Numbered from the stretch's first letter, positions 39,898 to 49,155 are shown. The stretch is 64,000 nt of DNA from Cohnella fermenti (GCF_004801405.1 NZ_SSOB01000001.1:62001-126000); one strand, 5' to 3'. The notes: generated from the letters alone by a model not told the origin. Made by a program: numbers and translations.

Positions 39898-40662
39898 ATG
39901 AACGCGCAATCCGACATTATGTCCGCTTATCTCGATCATATCGCAGGTTTGCTTGATGAGATCCGCCGCGAGCCGCAGGAGAAGCTGCGTCAGGTCGCAA
40001 AGCTGCTCGCCGATCATATCGCCCAAGACAAGCTTGTCCATCTGTACGGGCCGGGCGGCCATTCGAACATGAACGCCACCGAGGTCTTCTTCCGTGCCGG
40101 CGGGCTGATGCACATAAGCGCCATTCTCGATGAAGGCACCCTGATCTCCAACGGCGCCCTGCGTTCGATGGCCGTGGAACGGACGCCGGGCTACGGCAAG
40201 CTGGTCATTGAAGACAACCGGCTGCAAGCGGGCGATATTCTCATCATCGCCAATGCTTACGGCATCAACACCGCCTGTATCGATGCCGCCCTGGAAGCGA
40301 AGCGCAGAGGCGTCACGACGATCGCCGTCACCTCGGTCGGCCATGCCGATGCGACGCCGCAGGATCATGTCGCGCGGCATCCGAGTCGGCGCAACCTGTA
40401 TGAAGTATGCGACTATTATCTCGACAGCAAGGTGAAGCCCGGCGACGCCGCGCTGCAGATCGACGGCATCGAGCCGAAGATGGGCTCGACGTCCACCTTC
40501 GCCAATGCGTTCCTGCTCAACTCGCTGATGATGACCGTTGCCGCCTATCTCGGCGAGCTTGGCGTAGAGGTCCCGGTCTGGCGCAGCGGCAACGCTCCCG
40601 GAGGCGACGAATGGAACAACCGGTTCATCGAACGCTTCAAGGGCCGGGTACGCTGGCTATGA
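39898..40662 (+). CDS. SIS-domain sugar-phosphate protein (UPF0309 type)
   Basis: The 254-residue protein has one SIS domain: KLVHLYGPGGHSNMNATEVFF (phosphosugar-binding loop), GDILIIANAYGINTACIDAALEAK and VTTIAVTSVG. It closes with a family-specific GSTSTFANAFLLNSLMM helix. Such proteins bind or isomerise phosphosugars. In amino-sugar operons they may act on GalNAc-6-P or on a deaminated intermediate, but the reaction is unknown. GGGAGG precedes the ATG; its TGA overlaps the next ATG. Confidence 0.85.
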   Translation: MNAQSDIMSAYLDHIAGLLDEIRREPQEKLRQVAKLLADHIAQDKLVHLYGPGGHSNMNATEVFFRAGGLMHISAILDEGTLISNGALRSMAVERTPGYGKLVIEDNRLQAGDILIIANAYGINTACIDAALEAKRRGVTTIAVTSVGHADATPQDHVARHPSRRNLYEVCDYYLDSKVKPGDAALQIDGIEPKMGSTSTFANAFLLNSLMMTVAAYLGELGVEVPVWRSGNAPGGDEWNNRFIERFKGRVRWL

Positions 40663-42515
40663 AGACGACCCTCATCCCCGAGCCGCAGTATGCCGAATCG
40701 CTCGGCGACCGAGCGGCGGAAGCTCTCGCCGCCTGGCCGGTTGTGCTGCGGCTGCCCGCTCCCGACGAGCGGCTGGCCAAGCAGGCGGCCTCCCTGTTCG
40801 ACCGGGTAAAGCTGGAACTGCCGGGGACAGCGGAGGACGGCAACGGCGATGGCGAAGCAGAAGCTGATGCCGATGGCGTCTACGCGCTTATCCTCGACGG
40901 GCTGGAGCTTCGTCCGCTGACGGCGGAGCGGGTTGCCGGGAGGTGCGACGGCTACGTGCTTGAAGTCGATGCGGATCGCCTAGAGCTGTATGCATTGTCC
41001 GCATCCGGCCTGTTCTACGGCATGAAGACGCTGCAGATGCTGCTGCGCGGCGGAGGCGGCTCCGTCCCCGCACTGTCGATTGCCGACTGGGCCGATCTGC
41101 CGCTTCGCGCCGACTATCTGGACCTGCGCACCGTCTACCCGACATACGAGCATATCCTGGCTTATGTCGCGGAGATGGCGGACTACAAGATCAATACGCT
41201 CGTTGTCGAGTACGAAGACAAGCTGCCTCTGCGCAAGCACGCCTTCCTGCGGCATCCTGAATACGCCTTCACGGACGAACAGCATATACGCTTCCTCGAA
41301 GTTGCGCATAATAACTTCATCCAGATTATCCCGAAGCAGCAGTCGTTCGGCCACCTGGAATACATTCTGAAGTATCCCGCCTACATCCGGCTTCGCGAGA
41401 CGCCGGCAAGCGTCGCCGAGCTGTGCCCGCATCGCCCCGGCTCCTTCGAGATGATGGCCGGCATTCTGGAAGAGGTCGCCGACCTGCATCCCCACAGCGA
41501 CTATCTGCACATGGGCTGCGATGAAGTGTGGTCTCTTGGCACATGCGAGGATTGCCGACGGTCGGGCATGACCAGGGAAGCCTCGTTCATTCAATTCGTC
41601 AACCGCTTGGCCGCCAAAGTAAGCAGCCTCGGCAAGAAGCCGATGATCTGGCACGACATGCTTATGCATGCGACCGAGGAAGAGCTTAACCGGCTCGACC
41701 GCAGATTAACCGTTGTCGTCTGGATTTATGGCGGCCATCGGATGAAGCGGGATGCGCGCGAGATGATCCGCAAGCTCCGTCGCTGCGGCATCGCGGTGCT
41801 CGGCGCGTCGGCCGTTCGCTGCTGGGACGACAACGGCGACCAGAATTACCCGGTTATTGCGAACCGGGTGCGCAACATTGTCGATTGGACGGAGCTGGCG
41901 AAGACCGAACAACTGCCGGGCATCGTCAATACGAATTGGGGAGCGCCGTTCTCGCTCGGCAGTCCGTACGGGCTGTTCGAGACGTCGCGGTACCCGGCCT
42001 TCCTGGCCGCCGAGCTGAATTGGAACTCCCGCGCCGACATCGACACGTACCTCTTCCGCTTCTTGGCCCAGTATCATGGACTCGATCCTTCCGGGGAGAG
42101 CCGGGCGGGCATCGAGGGCTATGCCGTCACGGACTACTACGCGCTCATTCCCGAGCTGCATCCGGCGCTGCGCAGCAACCTGCCGACCGCCGAGCTCATT
42201 GCCGCCATGGTCCAATTCGAGCTCCCCGCGCAGCGGAAGTTCCCGCTGCATACGTTCTTGTTCCGGGGCCGGCTGTATCCGGACAGCGAGGAAGTCATCA
42301 CTTGCCTGCGCGACAAGTACCAAGCGGGCTACGAGGCTCTTGCGGCGGCTCGCGTGCGGATGCAGGCAATCGTCTCGCAACTGCTGCCTCCGTCGATGAC
42401 CGAGCTGTACGTCTATTCCCGTTACTACCGGTTCGCCGTCTACGAAGAGAAGCTGCTCGAGATGGCGCCGGGCCCGGCTTATTCCGAAGCGAAGGAAGGG
42501 ATTCCCGATGCCTGA
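40659..42515 (+). CDS. Cytoplasmic family 20 beta-N-acetylhexosaminidase
   Basis: The 618-residue GH20 enzyme has an N-terminal alpha/beta GH20b-like domain (about 1-145, GLFYGMKTLQMLLR) and a TIM barrel (about 150-480). The catalytic Asp-Glu pair is at 288-289 (HMGCDEVW), where the Asp positions the substrate acetamido group and the Glu is the acid. There is no signal peptide, so it removes terminal GlcNAc or GalNAc from oligosaccharides after import. The start at 40659 in the ATGA overlap is chosen rather than a longer frame running back through the SIS gene. Confidence 0.9.
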   Translation: MKTTLIPEPQYAESLGDRAAEALAAWPVVLRLPAPDERLAKQAASLFDRVKLELPGTAEDGNGDGEAEADADGVYALILDGLELRPLTAERVAGRCDGYVLEVDADRLELYALSASGLFYGMKTLQMLLRGGGGSVPALSIADWADLPLRADYLDLRTVYPTYEHILAYVAEMADYKINTLVVEYEDKLPLRKHAFLRHPEYAFTDEQHIRFLEVAHNNFIQIIPKQQSFGHLEYILKYPAYIRLRETPASVAELCPHRPGSFEMMAGILEEVADLHPHSDYLHMGCDEVWSLGTCEDCRRSGMTREASFIQFVNRLAAKVSSLGKKPMIWHDMLMHATEEELNRLDRRLTVVVWIYGGHRMKRDAREMIRKLRRCGIAVLGASAVRCWDDNGDQNYPVIANRVRNIVDWTELAKTEQLPGIVNTNWGAPFSLGSPYGLFETSRYPAFLAAELNWNSRADIDTYLFRFLAQYHGLDPSGESRAGIEGYAVTDYYALIPELHPALRSNLPTAELIAAMVQFELPAQRKFPLHTFLFRGRLYPDSEEVITCLRDKYQAGYEALAAARVRMQAIVSQLLPPSMTELYVYSRYYRFAVYEEKLLEMAPGPAYSEAKEGIPDA

Positions 42516-42987
42516 TATGCTCGTGAAGCTGTACGACCTGCCGGACAACAGCGGACTTCTTGCCGGACTGCGCGAGAAGAACATCCACATCAAGCGGGCG
42601 ATGACCGCCGACAAGAGCAAGCTGGTCGACTTCGTCGGCGCGCACTTCCCGGAGAACTGGCGCAACGAGAGCGATTGCGCGTTCTCCCGGCTGCCCTCGA
42701 ATGCCTTCGTCGCCATCAAGGACAAACAGATCATCGGCTTCGCCCTGTACGACGTTGTCGTGCGCAACTTCTTCGGACCGACGGGCGTGCTCGAGGAATA
42801 CCGCGGCCTCGGCATCGGCAAAGCGCTGCTGCTGGAGACGCTGCACGCGATGCACAATGAGGGCTACGCCTACGCCATTATCGGCTGGGTCGAAGCGGCG
42901 CTCGACTTCTACGCCAAGACGGTCGGCGCCATCGCCATTCCCGACTCCTTCCCCGGCCCTTACCGCGATCTGCTCGCTCTAACGTAG
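42508..42987 (+). CDS. GNAT-family N-acetyltransferase
   Basis: The 159-residue protein has the GNAT core: a beta-4 strand AFVAIKDKQIIGFALYDVV, then the acetyl-CoA pyrophosphate loop in VLEEYRGLGIGKALLLETL (Q/RxxGxG/A pattern), then AYAIIGWVEAALDFYAKTVGA. It overlaps the GH20 gene by 8 bp, so it belongs to the amino-sugar operon. It could acetylate glucosamine, returning it to the GlcNAc route, but the substrate is not readable. A terminator follows. Confidence 0.85.
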   Translation: MPDMLVKLYDLPDNSGLLAGLREKNIHIKRAMTADKSKLVDFVGAHFPENWRNESDCAFSRLPSNAFVAIKDKQIIGFALYDVVVRNFFGPTGVLEEYRGLGIGKALLLETLHAMHNEGYAYAIIGWVEAALDFYAKTVGAIAIPDSFPGPYRDLLALT

Positions 42988-43017
42988 ATTATGGTATAAT
43001 TCATTTAAAATCCGCCA

Positions 43018-43046
43018 AACTCTAGCCTACTCGGTTAGAGTTTTTT
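43018..43046 (+). terminator. Terminator of the nag operon
   Basis: AACTCTAGCC and GGTTAGAGTT pair with one G-T, closed by a 5-base loop and followed by six T. A TATAAT at 42995-43000 just upstream lacks a matching -35 box. Confidence 0.8.
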
Positions 43047-43070
43047 CCTTCATAAGGATGTGAATCCTCC

Positions 43071-43780
43071 ATGAGCGACTTGCAGAAGAAGTACGAGCGC
43101 GCCTTGATGGAGATCGAGAAGCTCAGGCAGGAGAACATGCGTCTGCAAGCTCAACTTATCAAGCTGACCCGATCTTCGGACATTCAGGGCGGGCCTGTTG
43201 AACCTCCGCATCCCCCGCAGCCATACGCCGGTCAAGCAGCGGTCCACCGCTTCTCCTCGGTCGAAGAGAAGCTTGCACTGTTCGGCAGCTTGTTCCGCGG
43301 CCGGGAGGATGTGTATCCCATTCGCTGGGAAGGGAAGCAAGGCCGAGCCGGGTATTCGCCCGCATGTGCCAATGAATGGACCTCCGTATGTCGGAAACCG
43401 CAAGTCAAATGCTCCGCGTGCTCTCACCAGCATTTTCTGCCCGTGACGAATGAAGTGCTGTACAAGCACCTGGATGCGCGCGAGAACAGAACGGTCGGCG
43501 TATACCCGATGCTGAAGGACGAGAACTGCTGGTTCCTGGCCATGGACTTCGATAAAGAGCAGTGGCAAGAGGATGCGGCGGCGGTTATGCAGATATGTGG
43601 AGAACAGCGAATTCCCGCGGCTCTCGAACGCTCCCGTTCCGGGAATGGGGGGCATATCTGGCTCTTCTTCGAGAAGCCGGTGGAGGCTTCGACCGGACGG
43701 AAGCTGGGGGCCATCCTGTTGATGCTGTCGATGAATCGCCGATACCAGTTGGGACTTGATTCGTTCGATCGCATGTTCCC
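43071..43780 (+). pseudogene. TOTE-type primase-helicase gene, 5' part
   Basis: The first 236 residues carry a coiled coil (1-35) and an archaeo-eukaryotic primase-like domain of the TOTE conflict-system kind. FGSLFRGREDVYPIRWEG opens it, FLAMDFDKEQW holds the DxD metal pair near 159-161, and RSRSGNGGHIWLFFEKP holds the catalytic His. After FDRMFP (about 43779) the expected continuation is missing and the frame runs into out-of-frame helicase sequence, ending after 278 codons. In intact relatives this domain is fused to the helicase below and acts in conflict with mobile DNA. Confidence 0.8.
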
Positions 43781-45154
43781 CATATTGAGAAGGGCGGGCT
43801 GGACTCGCAGGCCCTTAATCGATTGCGGGGCTTGGCTTCGCTCTCGAACCCGGACTTCTATAAGGCTCAAGCGATGCGAATGTCGACCTACGGCAAGCCA
43901 AGGGTGATCTCATGCGCGGAGGACTTGCCGAGTCAGCTTGCGCTGCCGAGAGGTTGTTATCCTGCGTTGCTTGAGCTCGCTGGTCGACACAACATAACGG
44001 TTAACCTGGAGGATCGGCGGTTTGAAGGAACGACGATCGACGCGTTGTTCTCGGGGCAACTGACAACCCTGCAAGGCACGGCCGCCAGAGCCATTCTCGC
44101 CCATGACACGGGGATATTGGCCGCCGCAACCGGGTTCGGCAAGACGGTCGTGGCCGCCTCCATCATTGCGAAGCGCCAGGTCAACACCCTGATATTGGTT
44201 CATCGCAGAGAGTTAATGGATCAGTGGAAGGAACGGCTGCAGAGCTTCCTCGATCTTCGGAAGGGGTCGATCGGCTTGCTGGGCGGCGGCAAGGACAAAC
44301 GTACGGGGCAAATCGACATAGCCGTCATCCAGAGCATGAACCGGAAGGGACACGTTCACGAGGCGGTGAGCGAATACGGTCAAGTTATTGTGGACGAATG
44401 TCATCATGTGTCGGCCTTCAGCTTTGAACAGGTTCTTATGAAGGCCAGAGCCAAATTCGTTTTCGGCCTGACTGCGACTCGCAAGCGGCAAGACGGCCAA
44501 GAACCGATTGTTGCGATGCAACTGGGGCCGATTCGGATGAGGGTCGATGCGAAGATGCTTAGTCAATCCCGTGGCTTCTCGTTGACCGTTATTCCTCGCT
44601 ATACGGCTTTTGTGCTGGACAAGGATTCCCCCAATCCGGGCATTCAGGAGATCTATGGCCAACTTGTCGCGGACGAGGCTCGCAATACGCTCATCTTCGA
44701 CGATCTGCTGCATTGCCTGGAAGAGGGGCGCTCGCCGCTGCTGCTGGTCGAGAGAACGGCGCATGCGGAATACTTCGAGGAGCGGCTGCGGAATTTTGCC
44801 AAGAATGTGATTGTGCTTCGAGGTGGAATGGGCAGGAAGCAGAGAGAGGCGATACGGGAGCGGATTGCGGCCATACCGGACGACGAAGAGCGTGTATTCA
44901 TCGCCACGGGCAAGCTGATCGGCGAGGGCTTCGACGATGCCCGGCTCGACACGCTGCTGCTTGTTCATCCGATCTCGTGGACGGGCACTCTGCAGCAATA
45001 TGCCGGCCGCCTGCATCGCTCCCATGCGAACAAGCATGAGGTTCGAATCTACGACTACGTCGATGCTCATGTTCCTATGCTGATGAGTATGTTCCGGAAG
45101 CGGGTCAAGGGCTACAACAAGATGGGGTATCGGGGAGTCGGGGAGATCAAATAA
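43781..45154 (+). pseudogene. TOTE-type primase-helicase gene, 3' helicase part
   Basis: In a second frame the sequence resumes with PHIEKGGLDSQALNRLRGL and NPDFYKAQAMRMSTYGKPRV, the segment that normally precedes the helicase. A full superfamily 2 core follows: ATGFGKT near 44127, DECHH near 44393, GLTATRKR, and a motif VI-like QQYAGRLHRSH. About one hundred or more codons between the primase and this part appear deleted, and the frame is shifted. An internal ATG at 43823 could still give a 443-residue helicase with all motifs. Confidence 0.8.
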
Positions 45155-45211
45155 ACGCTGCATGCCGCTAGTACCCCCGGAGCCCCGGCGGTAGGATGCG
45201 CTCTCGCGAAA

Positions 45212-45395
45212 TGTATGCGGTTTTTCACATTAAAATGGTCGTGCGAGGCGGTTGGTCGGGGATTGTATGCGGTTTTTCGCATTAAAATAGTCGTTCGAGG
45301 CGGTTGGTGGGCGATTGTATGTGGTTTTTCGCATAAAAATGGTCGTTCGAGGCGGTTAGTGGGCGATTGTATGCGGTTTTTCGCATAAAAATGAT
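45212..45395 (-). repeat. Array E: four palindromic cores at exact 52-bp spacing, inverted orientation
   Basis: Cores start at 45215, 45267, 45319 and 45371, exactly 52 bp apart, each ATGYG-GTTTTT-CRCAT on the plus strand. On the minus strand they are the same core as in arrays A-D. Unlike those, all spacers here are one sequence type (CGAGGCGGTTGGT and variants), so this array is a true tandem repeat of a 52-bp unit. It lies directly 3' of the MazE/AbrB-like gene and in its orientation. Confidence 0.92.
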
Positions 45396-45652
45396 CAACC
45401 GAGGTCGATCTCCTCATGGCGGGGGGAAGCCGGGGTGATCTTGGAGAGAAGTGTCTTCAGATGCATACGGAGCTCCTCATTCGATTCCGGAGGTTTAATC
45501 ACCGGGCGGAGCAGAATGTGATTCTCGGGGGTCAATATCGCTTCCATCTCCATGCCGTCAACCAGATTCAACCGCTTCATAAACTGATTCGGAATACGGA
45601 CCGCGCTGCTGTTGCCCCATCGACTGAGCGTTACCGTTGTCATAACGATCAT
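45395..45652 (-). CDS. MazE/AbrB-type DNA-binding protein, orphan antitoxin-like
   Basis: The 85-residue protein has a swapped-hairpin AbrB/SpoVT domain in the first half (TTVTLSRWGNSSAVRIP, then the GMEMEAIL strand) and an acidic, presumably flexible C-terminal tail that in MazE would wrap the toxin. No MazF/PemK toxin gene follows; array E starts where the toxin would be expected. Start is uncertain between ATG 45652 (GGGAG only 2 bp away) and ATG 45643 (better spacing). It may be a solitary regulator or an antitoxin whose toxin was lost. Confidence 0.75.
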   Translation of the reverse strand: MIVMTTVTLSRWGNSSAVRIPNQFMKRLNLVDGMEMEAILTPENHILLRPVIKPPESNEELRMHLKTLLSKITPASPRHEEIDLG

Positions 45653-45825
45653 GTCTCCCTTTGTTCTATGATGCTCCAATTATAGCTCACCTTCTCGTTC
45701 GCGTATATCATCAGAATATACAATGGCGGTGTGAATGATACGAGGATGCAACGGAAATCAAACAAATGATTGCAAAATTTTCCCACAGATGTTATTCTAG
45801 CCTCAATACGATATTCAGGTGAAGC

Positions 45826-45869
45826 ACACCTCTATGGAAGCGCGCGGCGCTCTCTTGGAGGTGTTTTTT
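45826..45869 (+). terminator. Leader hairpin with T run before the unknown gene
   Basis: ACACCTC (45826-45832) pairs with GAGGTGT (45858-45864), with an inner AGCGC-GCG-GCGCT hairpin, followed by six T. The nearest plus-strand gene upstream ends 670 bp earlier, so it may be an attenuator in the leader of the gene at 45908. T-box or riboswitch consensus elements were not found. Confidence 0.6.
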
Positions 45870-45907
45870 GTTGTCCCTGACCATAATGCGAAGAGGAGAG
45901 AGCGCCG

Positions 45908-46657
45908 ATGTATGCGAAGGTGGATTACCCGAAGGGGGAGCCGACGAAGGAGTGGGAGGAGCGGGCGTTCGCGCCGCTGCGCGATTATTTGAGGAAGAGC
46001 CGTCCAGACGAAGCGGCTCGCATCCTGCCTTACCTTATGTTCATGCACAACGAAGAAGGACAATTCGTGTACAAGAACTGCATATCGAGGGCATCTATTA
46101 TTTTCGACCAGAGCGGCGATCTGGTTACCCTTGACAACGAGGCGTTGAGGTACGAGTTCGAGGAGCTGAGGGGGACGCCTGTGGAGCGGCCTCCGGTCTC
46201 CGAACGGTTCATTCATCCGAATGTGGAGAAGTGGATTGCAAGCCGTCTCACTCGCGAGGAGGACAGCAAGTATGGCGAGGACGTGCGGACATTCCTTCAG
46301 GAGCTGTGGGGGCCGATCGCGAATTACGACTTCTCGGACCTGCGTGCGGAGTATCCGCTCTCGCCCCAGGGGGAGCAGCCTCCCTACTGCTTGTTCGTCT
46401 ACCCCTCGGAGTTCGAGAAGCGGGTGGGCTACTTGTTCGTCGGCGACGAGATCGTGGAGTGTCGCTGCACCCGCAAGCAGTTCCAGGAATATCGCGATGC
46501 CGAGCAGGACCTGATGATAGGCGGCTGGAAGGTCATCCCTCTATACCGGGAAGCGTTCGACGCCGAATTGCCCTACTGCGTGCATCGGTTTATCGAGCTG
46601 GCAGAATGGCGAACGCCGAACCGGCCCAAGAGACAGTCTGCTCGGAGGCGGGCGTAG
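45908..46657 (+). CDS. Unknown protein of 249 residues
   Basis: I do not recognise this protein. It has no signal peptide or membrane helix. It is acidic to neutral, with many aromatic residues and a basic C-terminus (RPKRQSARRRA). The middle contains IIFDQSGDLVTLDNEALRYE, and the later part has alternating strands (YCLFVYPSEFEKRVGYLFVG). AGAGGAGAG precedes the ATG. Neighbours give no clue: an inverted MazE-like gene lies upstream, and the cache-AraC regulator 140 bp downstream is probably on its own promoter. The upstream leader hairpin suggests that expression is conditional. Confidence 0.7.
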   Translation: MYAKVDYPKGEPTKEWEERAFAPLRDYLRKSRPDEAARILPYLMFMHNEEGQFVYKNCISRASIIFDQSGDLVTLDNEALRYEFEELRGTPVERPPVSERFIHPNVEKWIASRLTREEDSKYGEDVRTFLQELWGPIANYDFSDLRAEYPLSPQGEQPPYCLFVYPSEFEKRVGYLFVGDEIVECRCTRKQFQEYRDAEQDLMIGGWKVIPLYREAFDAELPYCVHRFIELAEWRTPNRPKRQSARRRA

Positions 46658-46797
46658 TCTTCGCGTCCACTGTTTATGGCATTCTGCATCAAATCACCAT
46701 TCGGCAAGAATGACCAATTTACAGACGAACGAGAAAGACTCATCATAAAGAGAGGACCGCCCAGAGATTGCCCAAGCACGTATGGAGGAGGATGCTG

Positions 46798-49092
46798 ATG
46801 TTTATTCGCCATTTTCGCTCGCGCCTGTTCCTCACGTATCTCCTCTCCAATGTGCTCGTATTCTTGCTGCCTGTGGCGGTGCTCGGCAAACTAATGTACG
46901 AGAATGCGGTTGTGAATCTTCGTTCGGAGATCGAGTCTGCGACCATGAGCAAGCTGGCAGAGGCGAGGGACGTTACGGAACGGAATATGAGAGAGCTCAG
47001 TCGAATCGCGGCCAAAATCTCCTACGATCCGTCGCTGACTCCTTATATGGTGCGCAACGATCGGTATTCCAGCCTGGAGGCGATTGAGGAGCTATCCCGT
47101 TACCAGGCCCTCAATGGGGTCACGGAGGACGTCTTTCTTTATTACCGTGGGGACTCCGACATTTATTCGGGGATCGGCGTCAGCAGCGTCGAGACGTTCT
47201 TGAACAGTCATTATTCCCTGAATGACGAGGACAAAGCGGAATTCGCCAACCAGATCAATACGATTGAGCGGCCGTACATCTATCCCGTTCAGAGCGTCAT
47301 GTTCAATTACGAGCCGACGAGAATGTTGACGTATATGTTCCCGATCAAGGAACTGACTCCTTACGGCACCGTGCTGTTCTGGATTCGCGAGTCCAAGATG
47401 ACCGATCTGGTCGAGAATACGCTCAGCGACTTCCAGGGAAGGGCGATTATCGTTCAGGATACGGGAACGGTCATTGCGGAGAGTGCTCGGGGGTCCGAGC
47501 TTCCGGAAGAGAAGATGCTTGAGCTTGTTCGACAAACCGAACAGGAGGGGCTTCGCCAGTTCAAGTGGAACGGGGAGAAGTTCTCCATCGCCATGGTACG
47601 CTCGGAATCGATGGGGTGGAAGTTCGCCGCGATCATGCCGACGGATCAGTTCTTTGGGCGGGTTTTCGAGAAGCGGACATTTATCTTGCTTGTTCTCTTG
47701 CTCGTTCTGACGACCGGGCTGTTGGCCGCTCTGTTCATGTCGATGAACCTGTACCGTCCGATCCGGAAGCTGACGAGATTTACCCGGGAGAAGATCGGGC
47801 TGGCCGATGGAGGAACGAGGAACGAGCTGGAGCTGATCCGGCATTCTCTCGAAGCGACGGTCGACAAGCAAGCCAATCTGGAAGAGAGGCTCGAGACCCA
47901 GCGCCCGTGGGTAAGGGATTTGACGCTGATTCGGCTGCTGACCGGCGGGCTGGGCGAGAACGATAAGGAAGTTCTGGCTCGCCTCGTTCCCGAGCAAGAA
48001 GGACGCCCATTCCAATTGAGCTTCGTCATGCTGGTCGCTCCCGCGGACTCTTCGTCCGGCAATCCTGCGGAGAGATCGGGCGCCTTCGACAGGGAGCAAA
48101 TTCTCAAGCAGCTATACAAGTTCGATTTGCCCGGAGGAATCGGCCTTGGCGTAGAGCTTATTCAAGAGCGCGCCATTGCCGTGTTCATTCTCGTCTTCGA
48201 TGGGGCCGGCGACGATCATCCGAAGGCGGTGCAGCGGCGAAGCGGCCTGCATGTGCAAGGGTTGATTCAGGACAATCTTGGCCTGTCCTGGGCGCTCGCC
48301 ATCGGCAATCCGGCCACGGAGCTGCTGCAGGCCAATCGCTCGTTCATCGAGGCTTCCGCAGCTCTGGAGTATGCCGTTAAGCTGGACCGAACCGGAGCGG
48401 TGTTCTTCGATGAGATGCTGGAGCAACAGGGACAATCGGCGTGGTTCCCGGCCGAGGAGCAGTTGAAGCTGGTACACAGCTTGAAGAAGGGCGATGAAGC
48501 GGTCGCCTTGGAATCTCTGCGCATTATGATTGCGAGCATCTCCGGTCAGCAGCAATCCCTCTTGCTGCTTAAGTGCATGTGTATCGACATCGTCAATACG
48601 CTGTTCAAGACGGTCCGCGAGTTGAACTTGAAGCCGTTCGACGCCGAGATCAAATCGCTCGTCGAGTTCACCTCGTTGGCTGCGCTCGAGGCGGAGGCCG
48701 CAGCGCTCGTCAGGCGTGTCTGTGCTGCGGTAACGAGCCGGAAGGAAGCCGAATTCGACCATCTGCGCGCGCAAGTGACCGAGTATATTCATAAGCAGTA
48801 TTCGTCGTACAGCTTGACGCTTGAGAGCGCGGCCGACCGGTTCGGGTTGTCTCCCTCCTCGATGAGCCGGCTGTTTAAGGACACGACAGGCTCCGCCTTC
48901 ACCGACTACGTATCAAAGCTAAGGATGAAGGAGATCAAGCGCCAACTGACCGAGACGGGACTGCCGATCAAGGACATTATTGCCAGTGTCGGTTATGCAG
49001 ACGTGTCGACGTTCGTACGCAAGTTTAAGAAGTCGGAGGGGCTGACCCCCGGCGAGTATCGCAAGCTGTATGGCCGTTCGAGTATCGGATAA
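46798..49092 (+). CDS. Membrane-bound cache-domain AraC regulator
   Basis: The 764-residue protein belongs to the one-component YesS-like class. It has an N-terminal helix (RLFLTYLLSNVLVFLLPVAV), an extracellular cache sensor (about 40-290), a second helix near 300 (TFILLVLLLVLTTGLLAALF), a HAMP-like segment, a cytoplasmic linker, and a C-terminal AraC double HTH (SPSSMSRLFKDTTGSAF, then DVSTFVRKFKKSEGLTPGEY). The ATG at 46798 has GGAGGAGG six bases upstream. In Paenibacillaceae such regulators usually sit beside and control Lpl-type sugar importers, here the operon at 49667-53296. Confidence 0.88.
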   Translation: MFIRHFRSRLFLTYLLSNVLVFLLPVAVLGKLMYENAVVNLRSEIESATMSKLAEARDVTERNMRELSRIAAKISYDPSLTPYMVRNDRYSSLEAIEELSRYQALNGVTEDVFLYYRGDSDIYSGIGVSSVETFLNSHYSLNDEDKAEFANQINTIERPYIYPVQSVMFNYEPTRMLTYMFPIKELTPYGTVLFWIRESKMTDLVENTLSDFQGRAIIVQDTGTVIAESARGSELPEEKMLELVRQTEQEGLRQFKWNGEKFSIAMVRSESMGWKFAAIMPTDQFFGRVFEKRTFILLVLLLVLTTGLLAALFMSMNLYRPIRKLTRFTREKIGLADGGTRNELELIRHSLEATVDKQANLEERLETQRPWVRDLTLIRLLTGGLGENDKEVLARLVPEQEGRPFQLSFVMLVAPADSSSGNPAERSGAFDREQILKQLYKFDLPGGIGLGVELIQERAIAVFILVFDGAGDDHPKAVQRRSGLHVQGLIQDNLGLSWALAIGNPATELLQANRSFIEASAALEYAVKLDRTGAVFFDEMLEQQGQSAWFPAEEQLKLVHSLKKGDEAVALESLRIMIASISGQQQSLLLLKCMCIDIVNTLFKTVRELNLKPFDAEIKSLVEFTSLAALEAEAAALVRRVCAAVTSRKEAEFDHLRAQVTEYIHKQYSSYSLTLESAADRFGLSPSSMSRLFKDTTGSAFTDYVSKLRMKEIKRQLTETGLPIKDIIASVGYADVSTFVRKFKKSEGLTPGEYRKLYGRSSIG

Positions 49093-49103
49093 TGTATTCC
49101 GCG

Positions 49104-49126
49104 ACAGCCCGCCAGGGCTGTTTTTT
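49104..49126 (+). terminator. Terminator of the cache-AraC gene
   Basis: ACAGCCC-gcca-GGGCTGT followed by six T, 12 bp after the stop codon. Confidence 0.9.
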
Positions 49127-49155
49127 GTTGAACCTCAGAGGGACTGACCGGAATT

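Noticed and set aside
40407-40658. Hexosaminidase start at 40407
   Set aside because: The extension is the out-of-frame shadow of the SIS gene; the ATGA overlap at 40659 is the natural start.
45826-45869. T-box or amino-acid riboswitch at the leader hairpin
   Set aside because: No T-box sequence or specifier stem is visible, and the downstream gene is not a known aminoacylation or biosynthetic gene.
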